Shown here piece by piece: positions 32,643 through 40,730 of a stretch of 64,000 nucleotides of DNA. The stretch's first letter is position 1, and each line of letters starts with the position of its first letter. The notes beneath the pieces were generated by a model that saw only the letters and a list, made by a program, of their open reading frames with translations, did no database searches and was not told the DNA's origin. Source of the DNA: Candidatus Saccharibacteria bacterium UBA2952 (GTDB lineage Bacteria; Patescibacteriota; Saccharimonadia; Saccharimonadales; Saccharimonadaceae); contig DEBQ01000006.1 of assembly GCA_002348605.1 (NCBI GenBank), positions 1-64,000 of the forward strand. Direction: 5' to 3'. The position numbers were made by a program, and so were the translations under genes.

Positions 32643-32714
32643 ACTCTAACCTCCTAAGTATAATTGTCTATTTCACAATATACTCCGATTAGATTTAAGC
32701 TCAAGCATGAGCAT

Positions 32715-32879
32715 TTACTCAATTCGACGTGCAAGAAGCTCCTCTGTCTCGCGCATAAAAATCTCTGCGACTTTTGGACCGACGCCATATAGTTTTTGCA
32801 GGCGTTTACTAAATTGCTCTTCGCTTTCGCTGCATTCAATCATGGTCAGCAGCGAGCCTTCGTAGTCGAACGTAACCCC
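32715..32879 (-). pseudogene. Remnant of a helix-hairpin-helix protein
   Basis: A 54-codon open stretch with an in-frame stop just upstream and no good start until an internal Met. It reads ESEEQFSKRLQKLYGVGPKV then AEIFMRETEELLARR, which contains a helix-hairpin-helix signature (LYGVGPKVAEIF) and looks like the C-terminus of an HhH DNA repair or DNA-binding protein. The 5' part is absent and the subtilase promoter (TATACT, 32885-32890) now lies there, so the gene seems truncated by rearrangement. Confidence 0.5.
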
Positions 32880-32920
32880 TTATGCTATACTTTAGGCAAA
32901 CCAAATCAAACAAAAACAGC

Positions 32921-34600
32921 ATGAAACACGTTACGACATTCTTAGTCATTACCGCACTGGTAATTGCGGGATTTGTTGGTGCGTACACGGTAAGTATTTG
33001 GCCGAGAAGCGGCGGTAGCCCAGCAATCGTAGCGACCAAGTCGATCAGCGAAGACCAAGGAATCGGTGGCGTGGCCGCAGCTCAACCAAGCCAGGCCTCG
33101 GTCAAAAACACAAGTAAGCCGCAAGCCGCCGCCCCGTCAGATGAAACCCAAAAAAGCACTACCGGTCCAATTAACGAGGTAGCACCGAAACAGGCTGCCA
33201 TAAAGCGACAAACTCAAGTAGAATACCCCTACCGCGCACTCCGTACGAGTAACGACCCGCTGCAACAACCGGCCTGGGTGATGAATGCTACAAAAATGCA
33301 GACCGCCTGGGACCAGTCGACCGGAAACGGTGTAGTTGTCGCGGTAATCGATACCGGCTTTGCCTTAGCCCACCAAGATTTAACTGGCCAATGGTACCAA
33401 AACTCGGGCGAAACCGGCGTAACTGCCAGCGGCGACCGCTGCTGGACCGGTACCAGCGCAAACAAAGCAACCAATGCCTGTGACGACGATAATAACGGAT
33501 ACCAAGACGACTGGCGCGGTTGGGACTTTGCAAACATAGACAACGCGCCGCAAGCAGGTTCTACCAACCCGTCCGGAAGCGGAGTGGCGCACGGTACCGA
33601 AGTCGCCGGACTTGTAGGAACAGCAGGCAACAACGGCATTGGAACGGCGACAATGTCGTGGAACAACAAGGTCATGCCGCTGCAAGCGCTCGACGACAAT
33701 GGTTCGGGCTACACAAGTTCTGTCGCTTCTGCCGTGTACTATGCGGTCGACAACGGCGCGTCGGTTATAAACATGAGCCTGGGTGGCGACACGAATGACC
33801 CAACCCTCGCGAACGCCATTGCATACGCTTACTCAAACGATGTGGTGGTTGTAGCAGCCGCTGGTAACTGCGGCACCGGCACCGAACAAGGCTGTGACCC
33901 GGCAAAACCAGGAGCAATGGGTTACCCAGCGCTAAACCCATATGTGATTGCGGTCGGGGCGACGACCAGCACCAACGCCCGTGCCAGCTTTAGTAGCTAC
34001 GGGCCGGCGCTCGACGTTACCGCACCAGGTTCCGGCACGCTTGTTTCGCCGATGTGGCATAGTTCTAACCAAACGTCTGCCTACGCATCGTCGCTATATG
34101 GCACATCGTTTGCATCGCCGATTGTCGCCAGTTATGCGGGGCTGATAAAATCGCTGCGCCCAAGCAGCACGGTAAATGACATAACCGCACTTATTGATGC
34201 GACGGCATGGAAACCGTCGGGCATGGGGACAGTTCCGTATGCCACGCAGTACGGTCACGGCATTATTGATATGGACACCGGCCTTCGTGTTGCTACAAGC
34301 CTAAATCAAACCTCCGGCACACCAGAGCTACTACAAGCCGGCAGTAGCGTGTCGGAACACAGTTTTAGGACGAACGATACGCTTTCGAGCGGCTGTAAAA
34401 TAGCCAGCGGCAGCTACTGCACCATATGGGCAAAGAACCCGGCAGGCTATGACCGCTACTTGCCATACCTACAAACCGACGTAAACGGACAGACCGGATG
34501 GAGCTGGAACGGTGGCTGGCTTAGTAGCGGCGAGTGGTCCATTAAGTCGCGTAGCGGTGACAACGTTAGTACCACACCGTACCCATTATTTAATAAGTAG
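32921..34600 (+). CDS. Secreted subtilisin-like serine protease (S8)
   Basis: 559 aa from the ATG at 32921; the earlier ATG at 32882 overlaps a TATACT box and is rejected. Signal anchor at residues 5-25, a Ser/Thr/Gln linker to about 95, then the S8 domain with Asp144 (VVVAVIDTGF), His224 (GVAHGTEVAGLVGT) and Ser396 (LYGTSFASPIVASY); the oxyanion Asn is in VAAAGNCGTG. A C-terminal beta domain of about 90 residues with a Cys pair (SSGCKIASGSYCTIW) follows. Predicted surface or released protease, perhaps processing surface proteins or host targets. It ends 1 base before the converging exonuclease gene. Confidence 0.9.
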   Translation: MKHVTTFLVITALVIAGFVGAYTVSIWPRSGGSPAIVATKSISEDQGIGGVAAAQPSQASVKNTSKPQAAAPSDETQKSTTGPINEVAPKQAAIKRQTQVEYPYRALRTSNDPLQQPAWVMNATKMQTAWDQSTGNGVVVAVIDTGFALAHQDLTGQWYQNSGETGVTASGDRCWTGTSANKATNACDDDNNGYQDDWRGWDFANIDNAPQAGSTNPSGSGVAHGTEVAGLVGTAGNNGIGTATMSWNNKVMPLQALDDNGSGYTSSVASAVYYAVDNGASVINMSLGGDTNDPTLANAIAYAYSNDVVVVAAAGNCGTGTEQGCDPAKPGAMGYPALNPYVIAVGATTSTNARASFSSYGPALDVTAPGSGTLVSPMWHSSNQTSAYASSLYGTSFASPIVASYAGLIKSLRPSSTVNDITALIDATAWKPSGMGTVPYATQYGHGIIDMDTGLRVATSLNQTSGTPELLQAGSSVSEHSFRTNDTLSSGCKIASGSYCTIWAKNPAGYDRYLPYLQTDVNGQTGWSWNGGWLSSGEWSIKSRSGDNVSTTPYPLFNK

Positions 34601-35968
34601 CTAGCTAGCGAATCGGCGAACGAGCGCTTTGTTTTCGCGGAGGAACCGCCTGATAATCTTGTATTCGTCTACGTCGAACGTTGGCTCCATAGAGTCATAT
34701 ACGCGCTCACCCTCTGCATTCAAGTAGCCACGAATAATCCAGTTGTCGATGATGACTTGCTCACCCTGATTGTTGATTGGCACGGCGACGGCCGACTGAA
34801 ACGGCCAAGCGGCGATTTTGTGATGTTCCAGCGCCAGTTCGAACCGTCGGTTGTATAGCTCTGGCGATTCCTCACCAACACACGCGCCGCGACAGCGACC
34901 AAGACTATACGAAAAACAGGCGCCTTTTGTTTTTTCGATTCCCATAAGCTTGGGACACAGTTCGAATGTGCGAGTCAGTTCTAAAATGCGCGTTTTTGCT
35001 TTGGTGCGGGTTTCGTACACCCCATAGACCTTTGATAGGTCGGTTTCGCCGTCGATCTGACCTGACTGAACACGCAGCGTAGCGTAGCCGTCGACTTCGT
35101 CCTTCATAAGCAGGGCATAGCGCCATACGCGGCGGAGCTGTCGGTTGAACAGTGGCTGCAGTTCTTTGACTAATTTAGATTCTAGCACCAGCGCTGCCAG
35201 CTCGCTACCAGTTGGAATAGTTTCGACGTGGTGAACTGTCTGCGAAATCTTAACCTCGCGCGTTGAAGTATCGCGAAAATGCGACAAAATGCGGTTTTTA
35301 AGGGTGACGGATTTTCCAACGTACATGGGCTGGCCAGTGTCGTTTTTAAAGATATAAACGCCGGGTACATTGCCGATTGATTCGAGCTCCTCAACATCGA
35401 GATTCGGTGGTAAGTATTGGGTGCGAAGTTGTCGTTCAACCATTTGGTTAAATAAGTCTTCGCCATGCTGACTGAATGCTAGTTCCGTGAAGTACTTTAT
35501 GGCTGCAGCATCTGCTAAGGCTCGGTGACGGTCCAGCACCGGAATCTCGTGGCGCTCAATAAGTTTGGCCAAACTATGGCCTTTTTCAAGCTTGTACAGC
35601 GCCCGACTAAGTCGCACTGTGCACAGTAATTTCGGTGAAAAATCGATACCAAGCCGGGCAAATTCCATTTTTAAAAACGAGTAGTCAAACCGTACGTTAT
35701 GGGCAATGAATACCGCTCCCGCAATGATGTCGGCCAGTTCATCGGCGATGTCGTTGAACTTCGGTGCGCCGGCAATGTCTGACTGGGTAATGCCGGTGAT
35801 ACGGGTAATATTAGCCGGTACGTACGTTTCGGGGTCAATAAGCGTTGAGAATTCACGAGTCTCACCACCCGGTTCTACCCGTATAGCCGCCACTTCAAGC
35901 ACACGGCTGGTGGTGGCGCTCCCTCCGGTGGTTTCGATGTCCACATACACAACTGGATATTCAAACAT
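34601..35968 (-). CDS. DEDDh exonuclease fused to a UvrC/Cho-type GIY-YIG domain
   Basis: 455 aa. Residues 1-175 are a DnaQ-like 3'-5' exonuclease with all motifs: VYVDIETTGG (ExoI), AHNVRFDYSF (ExoII), HRALADAAA (ExoIII). Residues 205-290 are GIY-YIG: GVYIFKNDTGQPMYVGKS with the Arg in LKNRILSHF. Behind it come Cys spaced as in the Cho/UvrC iron-sulfur or zinc site (ELCPKL, GACFSYSLGRCRGACVG). The architecture is known from other bacteria and probably makes and trims incisions during repair. Divergent promoter pair with the next gene. Confidence 0.9.
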   Translation of the reverse strand: MFEYPVVYVDIETTGGSATTSRVLEVAAIRVEPGGETREFSTLIDPETYVPANITRITGITQSDIAGAPKFNDIADELADIIAGAVFIAHNVRFDYSFLKMEFARLGIDFSPKLLCTVRLSRALYKLEKGHSLAKLIERHEIPVLDRHRALADAAAIKYFTELAFSQHGEDLFNQMVERQLRTQYLPPNLDVEELESIGNVPGVYIFKNDTGQPMYVGKSVTLKNRILSHFRDTSTREVKISQTVHHVETIPTGSELAALVLESKLVKELQPLFNRQLRRVWRYALLMKDEVDGYATLRVQSGQIDGETDLSKVYGVYETRTKAKTRILELTRTFELCPKLMGIEKTKGACFSYSLGRCRGACVGEESPELYNRRFELALEHHKIAAWPFQSAVAVPINNQGEQVIIDNWIIRGYLNAEGERVYDSMEPTFDVDEYKIIRRFLRENKALVRRFAS

Positions 35969-35978
35969 CTCTCTTACA

Positions 35979-35984
35979 ATTATA
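35979..35984 (-). promoter_or_regulatory. -10 box TATAAT of the exonuclease-GIY-YIG gene
   Basis: Ten nt from the ATG at 35968 on the reverse strand, 8 nt from the oppositely directed box at 35993. Confidence 0.45.
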
Positions 35985-35992
35985 CCGTTTGA

Positions 35993-35998
35993 TATGAT
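35993..35998 (+). promoter_or_regulatory. -10 box TATGAT of the 197-aa membrane protein gene
   Basis: Six nt before the ATG at 36005. Confidence 0.4.
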
Positions 35999-36004
35999 GG
36001 TGGC

Positions 36005-36598
36005 ATGAGTTCACGGACCGCACGAGTCTTACTTTCAAACACCCTTTTGGGAGTTTCTTACTTAGCCGTTATTCTGAACTGGCTATGGCTGGCGCTTATT
36101 GCCCTGCCCCGTCTAATTGAAACAGGCAAGTTTGACCTGTTAACAAAAGTGCCCGAACCAACCCCTGAGGTTGTGCAGCCAGATGCCATCAGTTCATCGC
36201 CGCTCATGTGGGTAGTGGTCGGCATTGCGACACTGGGCATATTGGTTATGACGGTCGTGGTGCTGATACGCATGCCGCGCGCCATCGTACGAACTGGCCA
36301 GAAGCTGGTGAATGAAACGGCCGAAGCGGTCATACCGGCCGTAACGCACCATAAGCCACTACCCGCCAAGAAAAAATTAGTGTTGTCGCGGCGGATTGTG
36401 CTGCTCGTTCAACTTTTCATTAGCATAGTTCCGTTGGTGGTCTGCCTGTTCCTACCGGCGTACCACGAACTGACCCGGCAAATAATACTGACGATCGCCG
36501 CATGGCTAAGTGCCATCGGCGTCGTCGGTTTTGTCTTAAGTTGGCTTATTAGCCCAGTGGCTACTTCGCAAACTCGATCGCGCGCATCTCGCGGATAA
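36005..36598 (+). CDS. Membrane protein with four predicted helices, unknown function
   Basis: 197 aa. Hydrophobic segments near residues 12-37, 62-88, 128-148 and 155-182, with a polar cytoplasmic stretch (about 90-125) between pairs two and three. No family recognised. The last 38 bases overlap the end of the converging rny gene. Expressed from its own leaderless promoter. Confidence 0.62.
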   Translation: MSSRTARVLLSNTLLGVSYLAVILNWLWLALIALPRLIETGKFDLLTKVPEPTPEVVQPDAISSSPLMWVVVGIATLGILVMTVVVLIRMPRAIVRTGQKLVNETAEAVIPAVTHHKPLPAKKKLVLSRRIVLLVQLFISIVPLVVCLFLPAYHELTRQIILTIAAWLSAIGVVGFVLSWLISPVATSQTRSRASRG

Positions 36599-38048
36599 CG
36601 TTGACCTTGATAGTACCAGGGTACTGCATGGTGCTTTCAATCTTGTTGGCGATGTCGCGGGCCAATTTGATGCTCGACAGGTCATCAATCTTTTCAGGCT
36701 TAACAATAACCCGAACTTCACGACCAGCTGAAATAGCGTATGCCTTGTCGATGCCGTCAAAGCTGGTAGCAACATTTTCGAGGTCACGCATACGTTCGGC
36801 AAAGTTTTCGGCAGAAATGTTACGGGCTCCGGGGCGGGCAGCCGACGCGGCATCAACTACACGTACAACCAATGCTTCTGGCGTCGTGGCTTCAATGTCG
36901 TCATGGTGAGCTTCAATAGCGTGGGCAATGTCTTCGCTCATACCGTACTTGCGCGCTAGTTCGGCACCAATGTGGTGGTGCTTGCCTTCAAGCTTGTGTG
37001 ACACGGCCTTGCCGACGTCGTGTAGCAGCGTTGCAATCTTGACGACCCGCACGTTAGCTCCGATTTCTTCGGCAATCATACCGGCAATGTGTGCCATTTC
37101 GGTGGAGTGCATAAGGACGTTCTGTCCGTAACTGGTACGGAACTTCAGCTCACCAAGCAGGCGCAGCATTTCTTTTGGAATACCGACAACACCGACTTCG
37201 CGGGCAGCGTCTTCACCGGCACGGTCGACTTCTTTGTCGATTTGTTTCTGCGCTTTGGCAACGACTTCTTCAATACGGCCCGGGTGAATTCGGCCATCCT
37301 TCATAAGCATTTCAAGGGTCAGGCGGGCAACTTGGCGACGAATCGGGTCAAAGCTGCTCATGACGATCATACCTGGCGTGTCGTCAACAAGTATGTCGAC
37401 CCCGGTAGCCCGCTGCAAGCTTTGAATGTTGCGTCCTTCTTTACCGATAATTCGGCCCTTCATTTCATCGTCGGTCAACTTAATAGCCGTGACAGTACGT
37501 TCGGCCGTGACTTCTGAGCTCATGCGTTCCATTGCCGAAACCAGAATGGTAGCAGCACGCTCTTCGGCGTCGTGCATGGCGTCTTTTTGCAGTTTGTCGA
37601 CCAAGCCGGTCAGGTCGTGCTTAATGTCGCGCTCGGTCATTTGCATTAGTTTTTCGGCCGCTTCCTTCTTTTTGAGGCCGGCGATTTTTTCGAGTTTTTC
37701 TTGCTGACGGGTACGGATTTCGCGAATCTCGCCCTTCAGTTCTTCAACTTCATCTTCTTGTGCGCGAAGCTTTTCGGTGCGCTTGTCGAGCTCGTCGAGC
37801 TTCTTGTCGAGTGCGGCTTCACGTTCCGCCAGGCGGTCCTCGGTCTTCTTCCACTCGCGTCGGCGCTCTTTTTCAATCTCAAGCGCTTCGTCCTTCGCCT
37901 TTAAAACGATGTCAGCCGCTTTTTTCTGGGCGTCCGCCAGTTCTTTTTCGACCTTGTTCTTACCCCGCGTTGTCTGCTGGCGGTCATACACGACCTTTCC
38001 GCCGACGCCAAAAAGAATACCAACGATCGCTATGATGGCTTCTAACAT
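36561..38048 (-). CDS. rny: Ribonuclease Y
   Basis: 495 aa. The membrane-anchored endoribonuclease that starts mRNA decay in Gram-positives. An N-terminal helix (residues 3-21) precedes a long coiled coil (25-170), a KH domain (MKGRIIGKEGRNIQSLQ) and an HD domain with the metal-binding pair in LLHDVGKA. Full length for the family. It has a Shine-Dalgarno site (AGGGAAAGGA) and, unlike most genes here, seems to have a long 5' leader of roughly 140 nt, which may allow autoregulation. Confidence 0.95.
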   Translation of the reverse strand: MLEAIIAIVGILFGVGGKVVYDRQQTTRGKNKVEKELADAQKKAADIVLKAKDEALEIEKERRREWKKTEDRLAEREAALDKKLDELDKRTEKLRAQEDEVEELKGEIREIRTRQQEKLEKIAGLKKKEAAEKLMQMTERDIKHDLTGLVDKLQKDAMHDAEERAATILVSAMERMSSEVTAERTVTAIKLTDDEMKGRIIGKEGRNIQSLQRATGVDILVDDTPGMIVMSSFDPIRRQVARLTLEMLMKDGRIHPGRIEEVVAKAQKQIDKEVDRAGEDAAREVGVVGIPKEMLRLLGELKFRTSYGQNVLMHSTEMAHIAGMIAEEIGANVRVVKIATLLHDVGKAVSHKLEGKHHHIGAELARKYGMSEDIAHAIEAHHDDIEATTPEALVVRVVDAASAARPGARNISAENFAERMRDLENVATSFDGIDKAYAISAGREVRVIVKPEKIDDLSSIKLARDIANKIESTMQYPGTIKVNVIREMRAIEFAK

Positions 38049-38220
38049 ACTCTAGTCCTTTCCCTCACGCTCTTCGGGGTCCCGATGCCTCGCTTCGTGA
38101 ACAGGGGTAGCAGGTTTGTTTTAGTAAGTTTTAGTAGGGGTGAATCCGTAATTGAAACTTGCACGCGCGTTCATGACTGAAACAAATCGGGAAATTGAAG
38201 AGCGTATATAGTATCAAAGT
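38049..38220 (-). promoter_or_regulatory. Long 5' leader and promoter region of rny
   Basis: A TACTATATAC stretch at about 38200-38210 (reverse strand) is the likely -10. The leader then includes GTTTTAGTAAGTTTTAG-like direct repeats seen on the plus strand near 38138-38155 and a CCCCGAAGAGCGTGAGGG stretch just before the ribosome site. No coding region is seen in 38049-38291. Confidence 0.4.
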
Positions 38221-38291
38221 TTTTCAGTGAGCCTTAACGTAAAATGAAAAAGCTGTATTTATTGTAGCTCCTGAACGTGGGCGTGCGCAAG

Positions 38292-38678
38292 CTACTTGCG
38301 GGGCTTAGTAATGTTGGCTTCGCGACCATAGAGTGGCATGACCAGCTTGTCGTTTTGGCCACTTGTTAAACGAGTGAGTGCCGACTCCTTCCAGTTATCG
38401 CCGGTCTCGCCGACAATGGGAATCTCTAGGCTATCTGCCATAGTGTTCATAACGGTTAGACCAATCCGAAGGCCAGTAAAACTACCCGGGCCTTTGAATA
38501 CGCCGATACCAGTGACGTCTTGCCAGGTCTTATTTTGAGCCTTCAACTGCTCACGCAAATAGCCAATCAACTTGTCGGCTAATGTACGATCAGCGGTCCA
38601 ACTGTCTTCGTAGCGCTGGTCGCCATCAATTAACGTCAGACGGCATTCGGGTGTTGATGTGTCGAGAAGAATAATCAT
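38292..38678 (-). CDS. tsaB: TsaB-like protein, N-terminal half only
   Basis: 128 aa, against about 220-240 usual. TsaB is the non-catalytic partner in the t6A tRNA modification complex TsaBDE. The ASKHA N-terminal lobe is complete (MIILLDTSTPECRLTLIDG; GIGVFKGPGSFTGLRIGLT), but the C-terminal lobe is nearly absent and the end is polar (GREANITKPRK). The frame ends cleanly, so this may be a reduced form. It overlaps tsaE by 4 bases, the usual gene pair. Confidence 0.85.
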   Translation of the reverse strand: MIILLDTSTPECRLTLIDGDQRYEDSWTADRTLADKLIGYLREQLKAQNKTWQDVTGIGVFKGPGSFTGLRIGLTVMNTMADSLEIPIVGETGDNWKESALTRLTSGQNDKLVMPLYGREANITKPRK

Positions 38679-39130
38679 TTTAGTCGCTCCATTAGTGCTT
38701 TCGAACGTTCACCATGGGCAGTCAAGGTTACCCGACGCACCGTTTCTTCAGGCGATTCAATGTCGACACGCAGATAATCGTCTGGTCGGACGTCACTTAC
38801 GATGTCGCCCCACTCGATGACCGTCACGGTATTGTCGTCATTCAGCGTTTCACTCAGTTCGTCGGCCATAATACCTGGGTCTGCCAGACGGTAAAAGTCG
38901 TAGTGCGCGAGCCGCAGGCCGTCACGGCCGTCATACACGCGGCTAATTGTGAAGGTCGGGCTTTGAACGACGTCATCTATTCCCATTCCGACGGCGAGGC
39001 CTTTGGTAAACGTTGTTTTGCCAGCACCAACATCACCGATAAGTTCGATGTATTCTCCGCCTGCTACGCTGGCTCCAATAGTCGCGGCCCATGACTTCAT
39101 ATCATCGACCGATGTAAGTTCTTTTTTCAC
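38675..39130 (-). CDS. tsaE: tRNA t6A biosynthesis ATPase TsaE
   Basis: 151 aa, GTG start. P-loop ATPase of the t6A37 pathway: Walker A in LIGDVGAGKTTFTKGLA, VQSPTFTISRVYDG and the Walker B-like YDFYRLADP. Full length. A TATACT box lies 8 nt upstream on the reverse strand. Operon tsaE-tsaB; TsaD and TsaC are outside the window. Confidence 0.93.
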   Translation of the reverse strand: MKKELTSVDDMKSWAATIGASVAGGEYIELIGDVGAGKTTFTKGLAVGMGIDDVVQSPTFTISRVYDGRDGLRLAHYDFYRLADPGIMADELSETLNDDNTVTVIEWGDIVSDVRPDDYLRVDIESPEETVRRVTLTAHGERSKALMERLK

Positions 39131-39138
39131 CTCTTAAA

Positions 39139-39144
39139 AGTATA
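39139..39144 (-). promoter_or_regulatory. -10 box TATACT of tsaE-tsaB
   Basis: Eight nt from the GTG at 39130 on the reverse strand; 9 bases away from the divergent GNAT promoter box. Confidence 0.45.
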
Positions 39145-39153
39145 GCATTTTGT

Positions 39154-39159
39154 TACAAT
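39154..39159 (+). promoter_or_regulatory. Extended -10 (TGT-TACAAT) of the GNAT-acl operon
   Basis: TG-N-TACAAT at 39151-39159, ending 10 nt before the ATG at 39170. Confidence 0.5.
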
Positions 39160-39169
39160 ATGAAGAGAT

Positions 39170-39598
39170 ATGGCGACCAGAACAGCAACTCCCGACGACC
39201 TTCCGCGAATCACCGAACTGTTAGCCGAGCTACGCGAACGTGACGTCGCGGCAAGTTCAATCGAACAGCAATTCCTGGCCATTCTTAATGACTCTAAGAG
39301 GACGGTCTTGGTCGTTACACACGATGAACAAGTAGTCGGCCTAGCCGTGCTTAATTTGGTCTATAAGCTACCGAAGGTTGAGTGCCGGTTAGACGAAGTG
39401 ATAGTGTCGAGCGATATGCGTGGGCATGGCTATGGCCGCGAACTGGTCGAAGCCTGCGAAGCATGGGCATGGGAGCAGTCGGCCGACGTGATGGAATTTA
39501 CCAGCCGACCCACCCGCGAAGCGGCAAACGCACTCTACCAAAAACTCGGATTTGAAATCCGGCAGACTAACGTATATGTGAAAGCAAGGGAGTCGTAG
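39170..39598 (+). CDS. GNAT acetyltransferase
   Basis: 142 aa. The acetyl-CoA-binding motif A is seen in LDEVIVSSDMRGHGYGRELV (R-x-x-G-x-G/A type: RGHGYG) and the C-terminal ANALYQKLGFEIRQTNVYVK is a typical GNAT end. Substrate unknown. It lies 1 base before aclB and probably shares its mRNA, so an acetyl-CoA user is coupled to an acetyl-CoA producer, a link worth noting. Confidence 0.88.
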   Translation: MATRTATPDDLPRITELLAELRERDVAASSIEQQFLAILNDSKRTVLVVTHDEQVVGLAVLNLVYKLPKVECRLDEVIVSSDMRGHGYGRELVEACEAWAWEQSADVMEFTSRPTREAANALYQKLGFEIRQTNVYVKARES

Positions 39599-39599
39599 C

Positions 39600-40730
39600 G
39601 TGTCACGGATTAAGCTGTCTGAATTCGCTGCTAAGTCGTTACTGGTCGACGATTATGCCGGTGCTAGTTTGCGTATTGACTCGCTAGAATCAGATGTGGA
39701 CAAGCTAGCAGATGATGAATCGTACATAGTAAAGGTGGACCAAGGCATTAAAAAGCGCGGCAAACAGGGTCTGATTGTACTGAATGTCAGTAAAGAAAAT
39801 ATTTCTGAAGCAGTTCGCTCCCTTGCAGACAAAGGCTTCAGCCGGTTCGTTGCCGAACCGATGTTCCCGCACGAAGAATCCGAAGAACGATATGTCAGTT
39901 TTGAACGCACACGAGGTGGAATTTCCGTACATTATTCCGAACGAGGCGGCGTAAACGTCGAAGATAACCCCGAAAGTGTCAAAGCATATGCGCCTGAAGA
40001 CGTACCACTTCCTAAAGCATTCGTTGAACGAGTACTTAGAGTAATGGACGAACAGCACCTATCGTTCATAGAAATAAACCCACTCGTTGTTCGTGGCGAC
40101 AATTACTGGCTGCTCGACGCGGCCGTACTAGCTGATAGTGCCGGTGAATATGTTACTAAGTGGACTGAAGACGATGTGGTTGACCCGCATGTTCCGAGCG
40201 ATAGCGAAGCAGCAGTTGCCGAAATGAACCAAAACTCTCCAGCCGCTTTTTCGTTCCGTGTACTCAACCCAGACGGTGCTTTGTGGCTGATTTTAAGCGG
40301 AGGCGGCGCCAGCATTACTATCGCCGACGAAGCCATGAACCGCGGCAAAGCGGACCTTATTGGTAACTACGGCGAATACAGCGGCGGACCAACAACCGAG
40401 GAATCGTACCTTTACACGAAGCATGTCATTGAGCAGCTGCTGCTATCGAAATCACCTAAAAAAGCGATCGTCATTGCAGGAGGAGTTGCTAACTTTACCG
40501 ACGTCAAAAAGACGTTCAAAGGCGTCATACAAGCATTGGATGAATATTCGGACGCTTTAAAAACCCAGGGCGTAAAAGTATATGTACGCCGCGGTGGGCC
40601 GAACGAAGCGGAAGGACTAGCCATGATGAAAAATTTTCTAGAAGGCAGCGGGCTGTTCGGCAGCGTGCACGGCTCTGACATATTACTCACCGAAGTCATA
40701 ACCGAAGCACTGGAGTATGCCGATGCGTAG
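39600..40730 (+). CDS. aclB: ATP-citrate lyase, ATP-grasp subunit (AclB type)
   Basis: 376 aa, GTG start, near the 398 aa of Chlorobium AclB. ATP-citrate lyase makes acetyl-CoA and oxaloacetate from citrate, CoA and ATP. Matches to the human and rTCA enzymes: VDQGIKKRGKQGLIVLNVS (human KRRGKLGLV region), FIEINPLVV, NYGEYSGGPTTEES, VANFTDVKKTFKGVIQAL. The ATP-grasp and citrate-binding domains are both present. The next gene is the A subunit, overlapping slightly. I considered a succinyl-CoA synthetase beta subunit, but the citrate-binding module and the neighbour decide for ACL. Confidence 0.9.
   Translation: MSRIKLSEFAAKSLLVDDYAGASLRIDSLESDVDKLADDESYIVKVDQGIKKRGKQGLIVLNVSKENISEAVRSLADKGFSRFVAEPMFPHEESEERYVSFERTRGGISVHYSERGGVNVEDNPESVKAYAPEDVPLPKAFVERVLRVMDEQHLSFIEINPLVVRGDNYWLLDAAVLADSAGEYVTKWTEDDVVDPHVPSDSEAAVAEMNQNSPAAFSFRVLNPDGALWLILSGGGASITIADEAMNRGKADLIGNYGEYSGGPTTEESYLYTKHVIEQLLLSKSPKKAIVIAGGVANFTDVKKTFKGVIQALDEYSDALKTQGVKVYVRRGGPNEAEGLAMMKNFLEGSGLFGSVHGSDILLTEVITEALEYADA

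Noticed and set aside
28463..34600. Prophage or integrative element
   Set aside because: A lysozyme-like gene next to a tRNA hints at one, but there is no integrase, terminase, capsid or second attachment site in view.
34601..35968. UvrC
   Set aside because: No UvrB-binding or C-terminal RNase H-like endonuclease domain; the N-terminus is a DnaQ-type exonuclease, so it is the DnaQ/GIY-YIG fusion.
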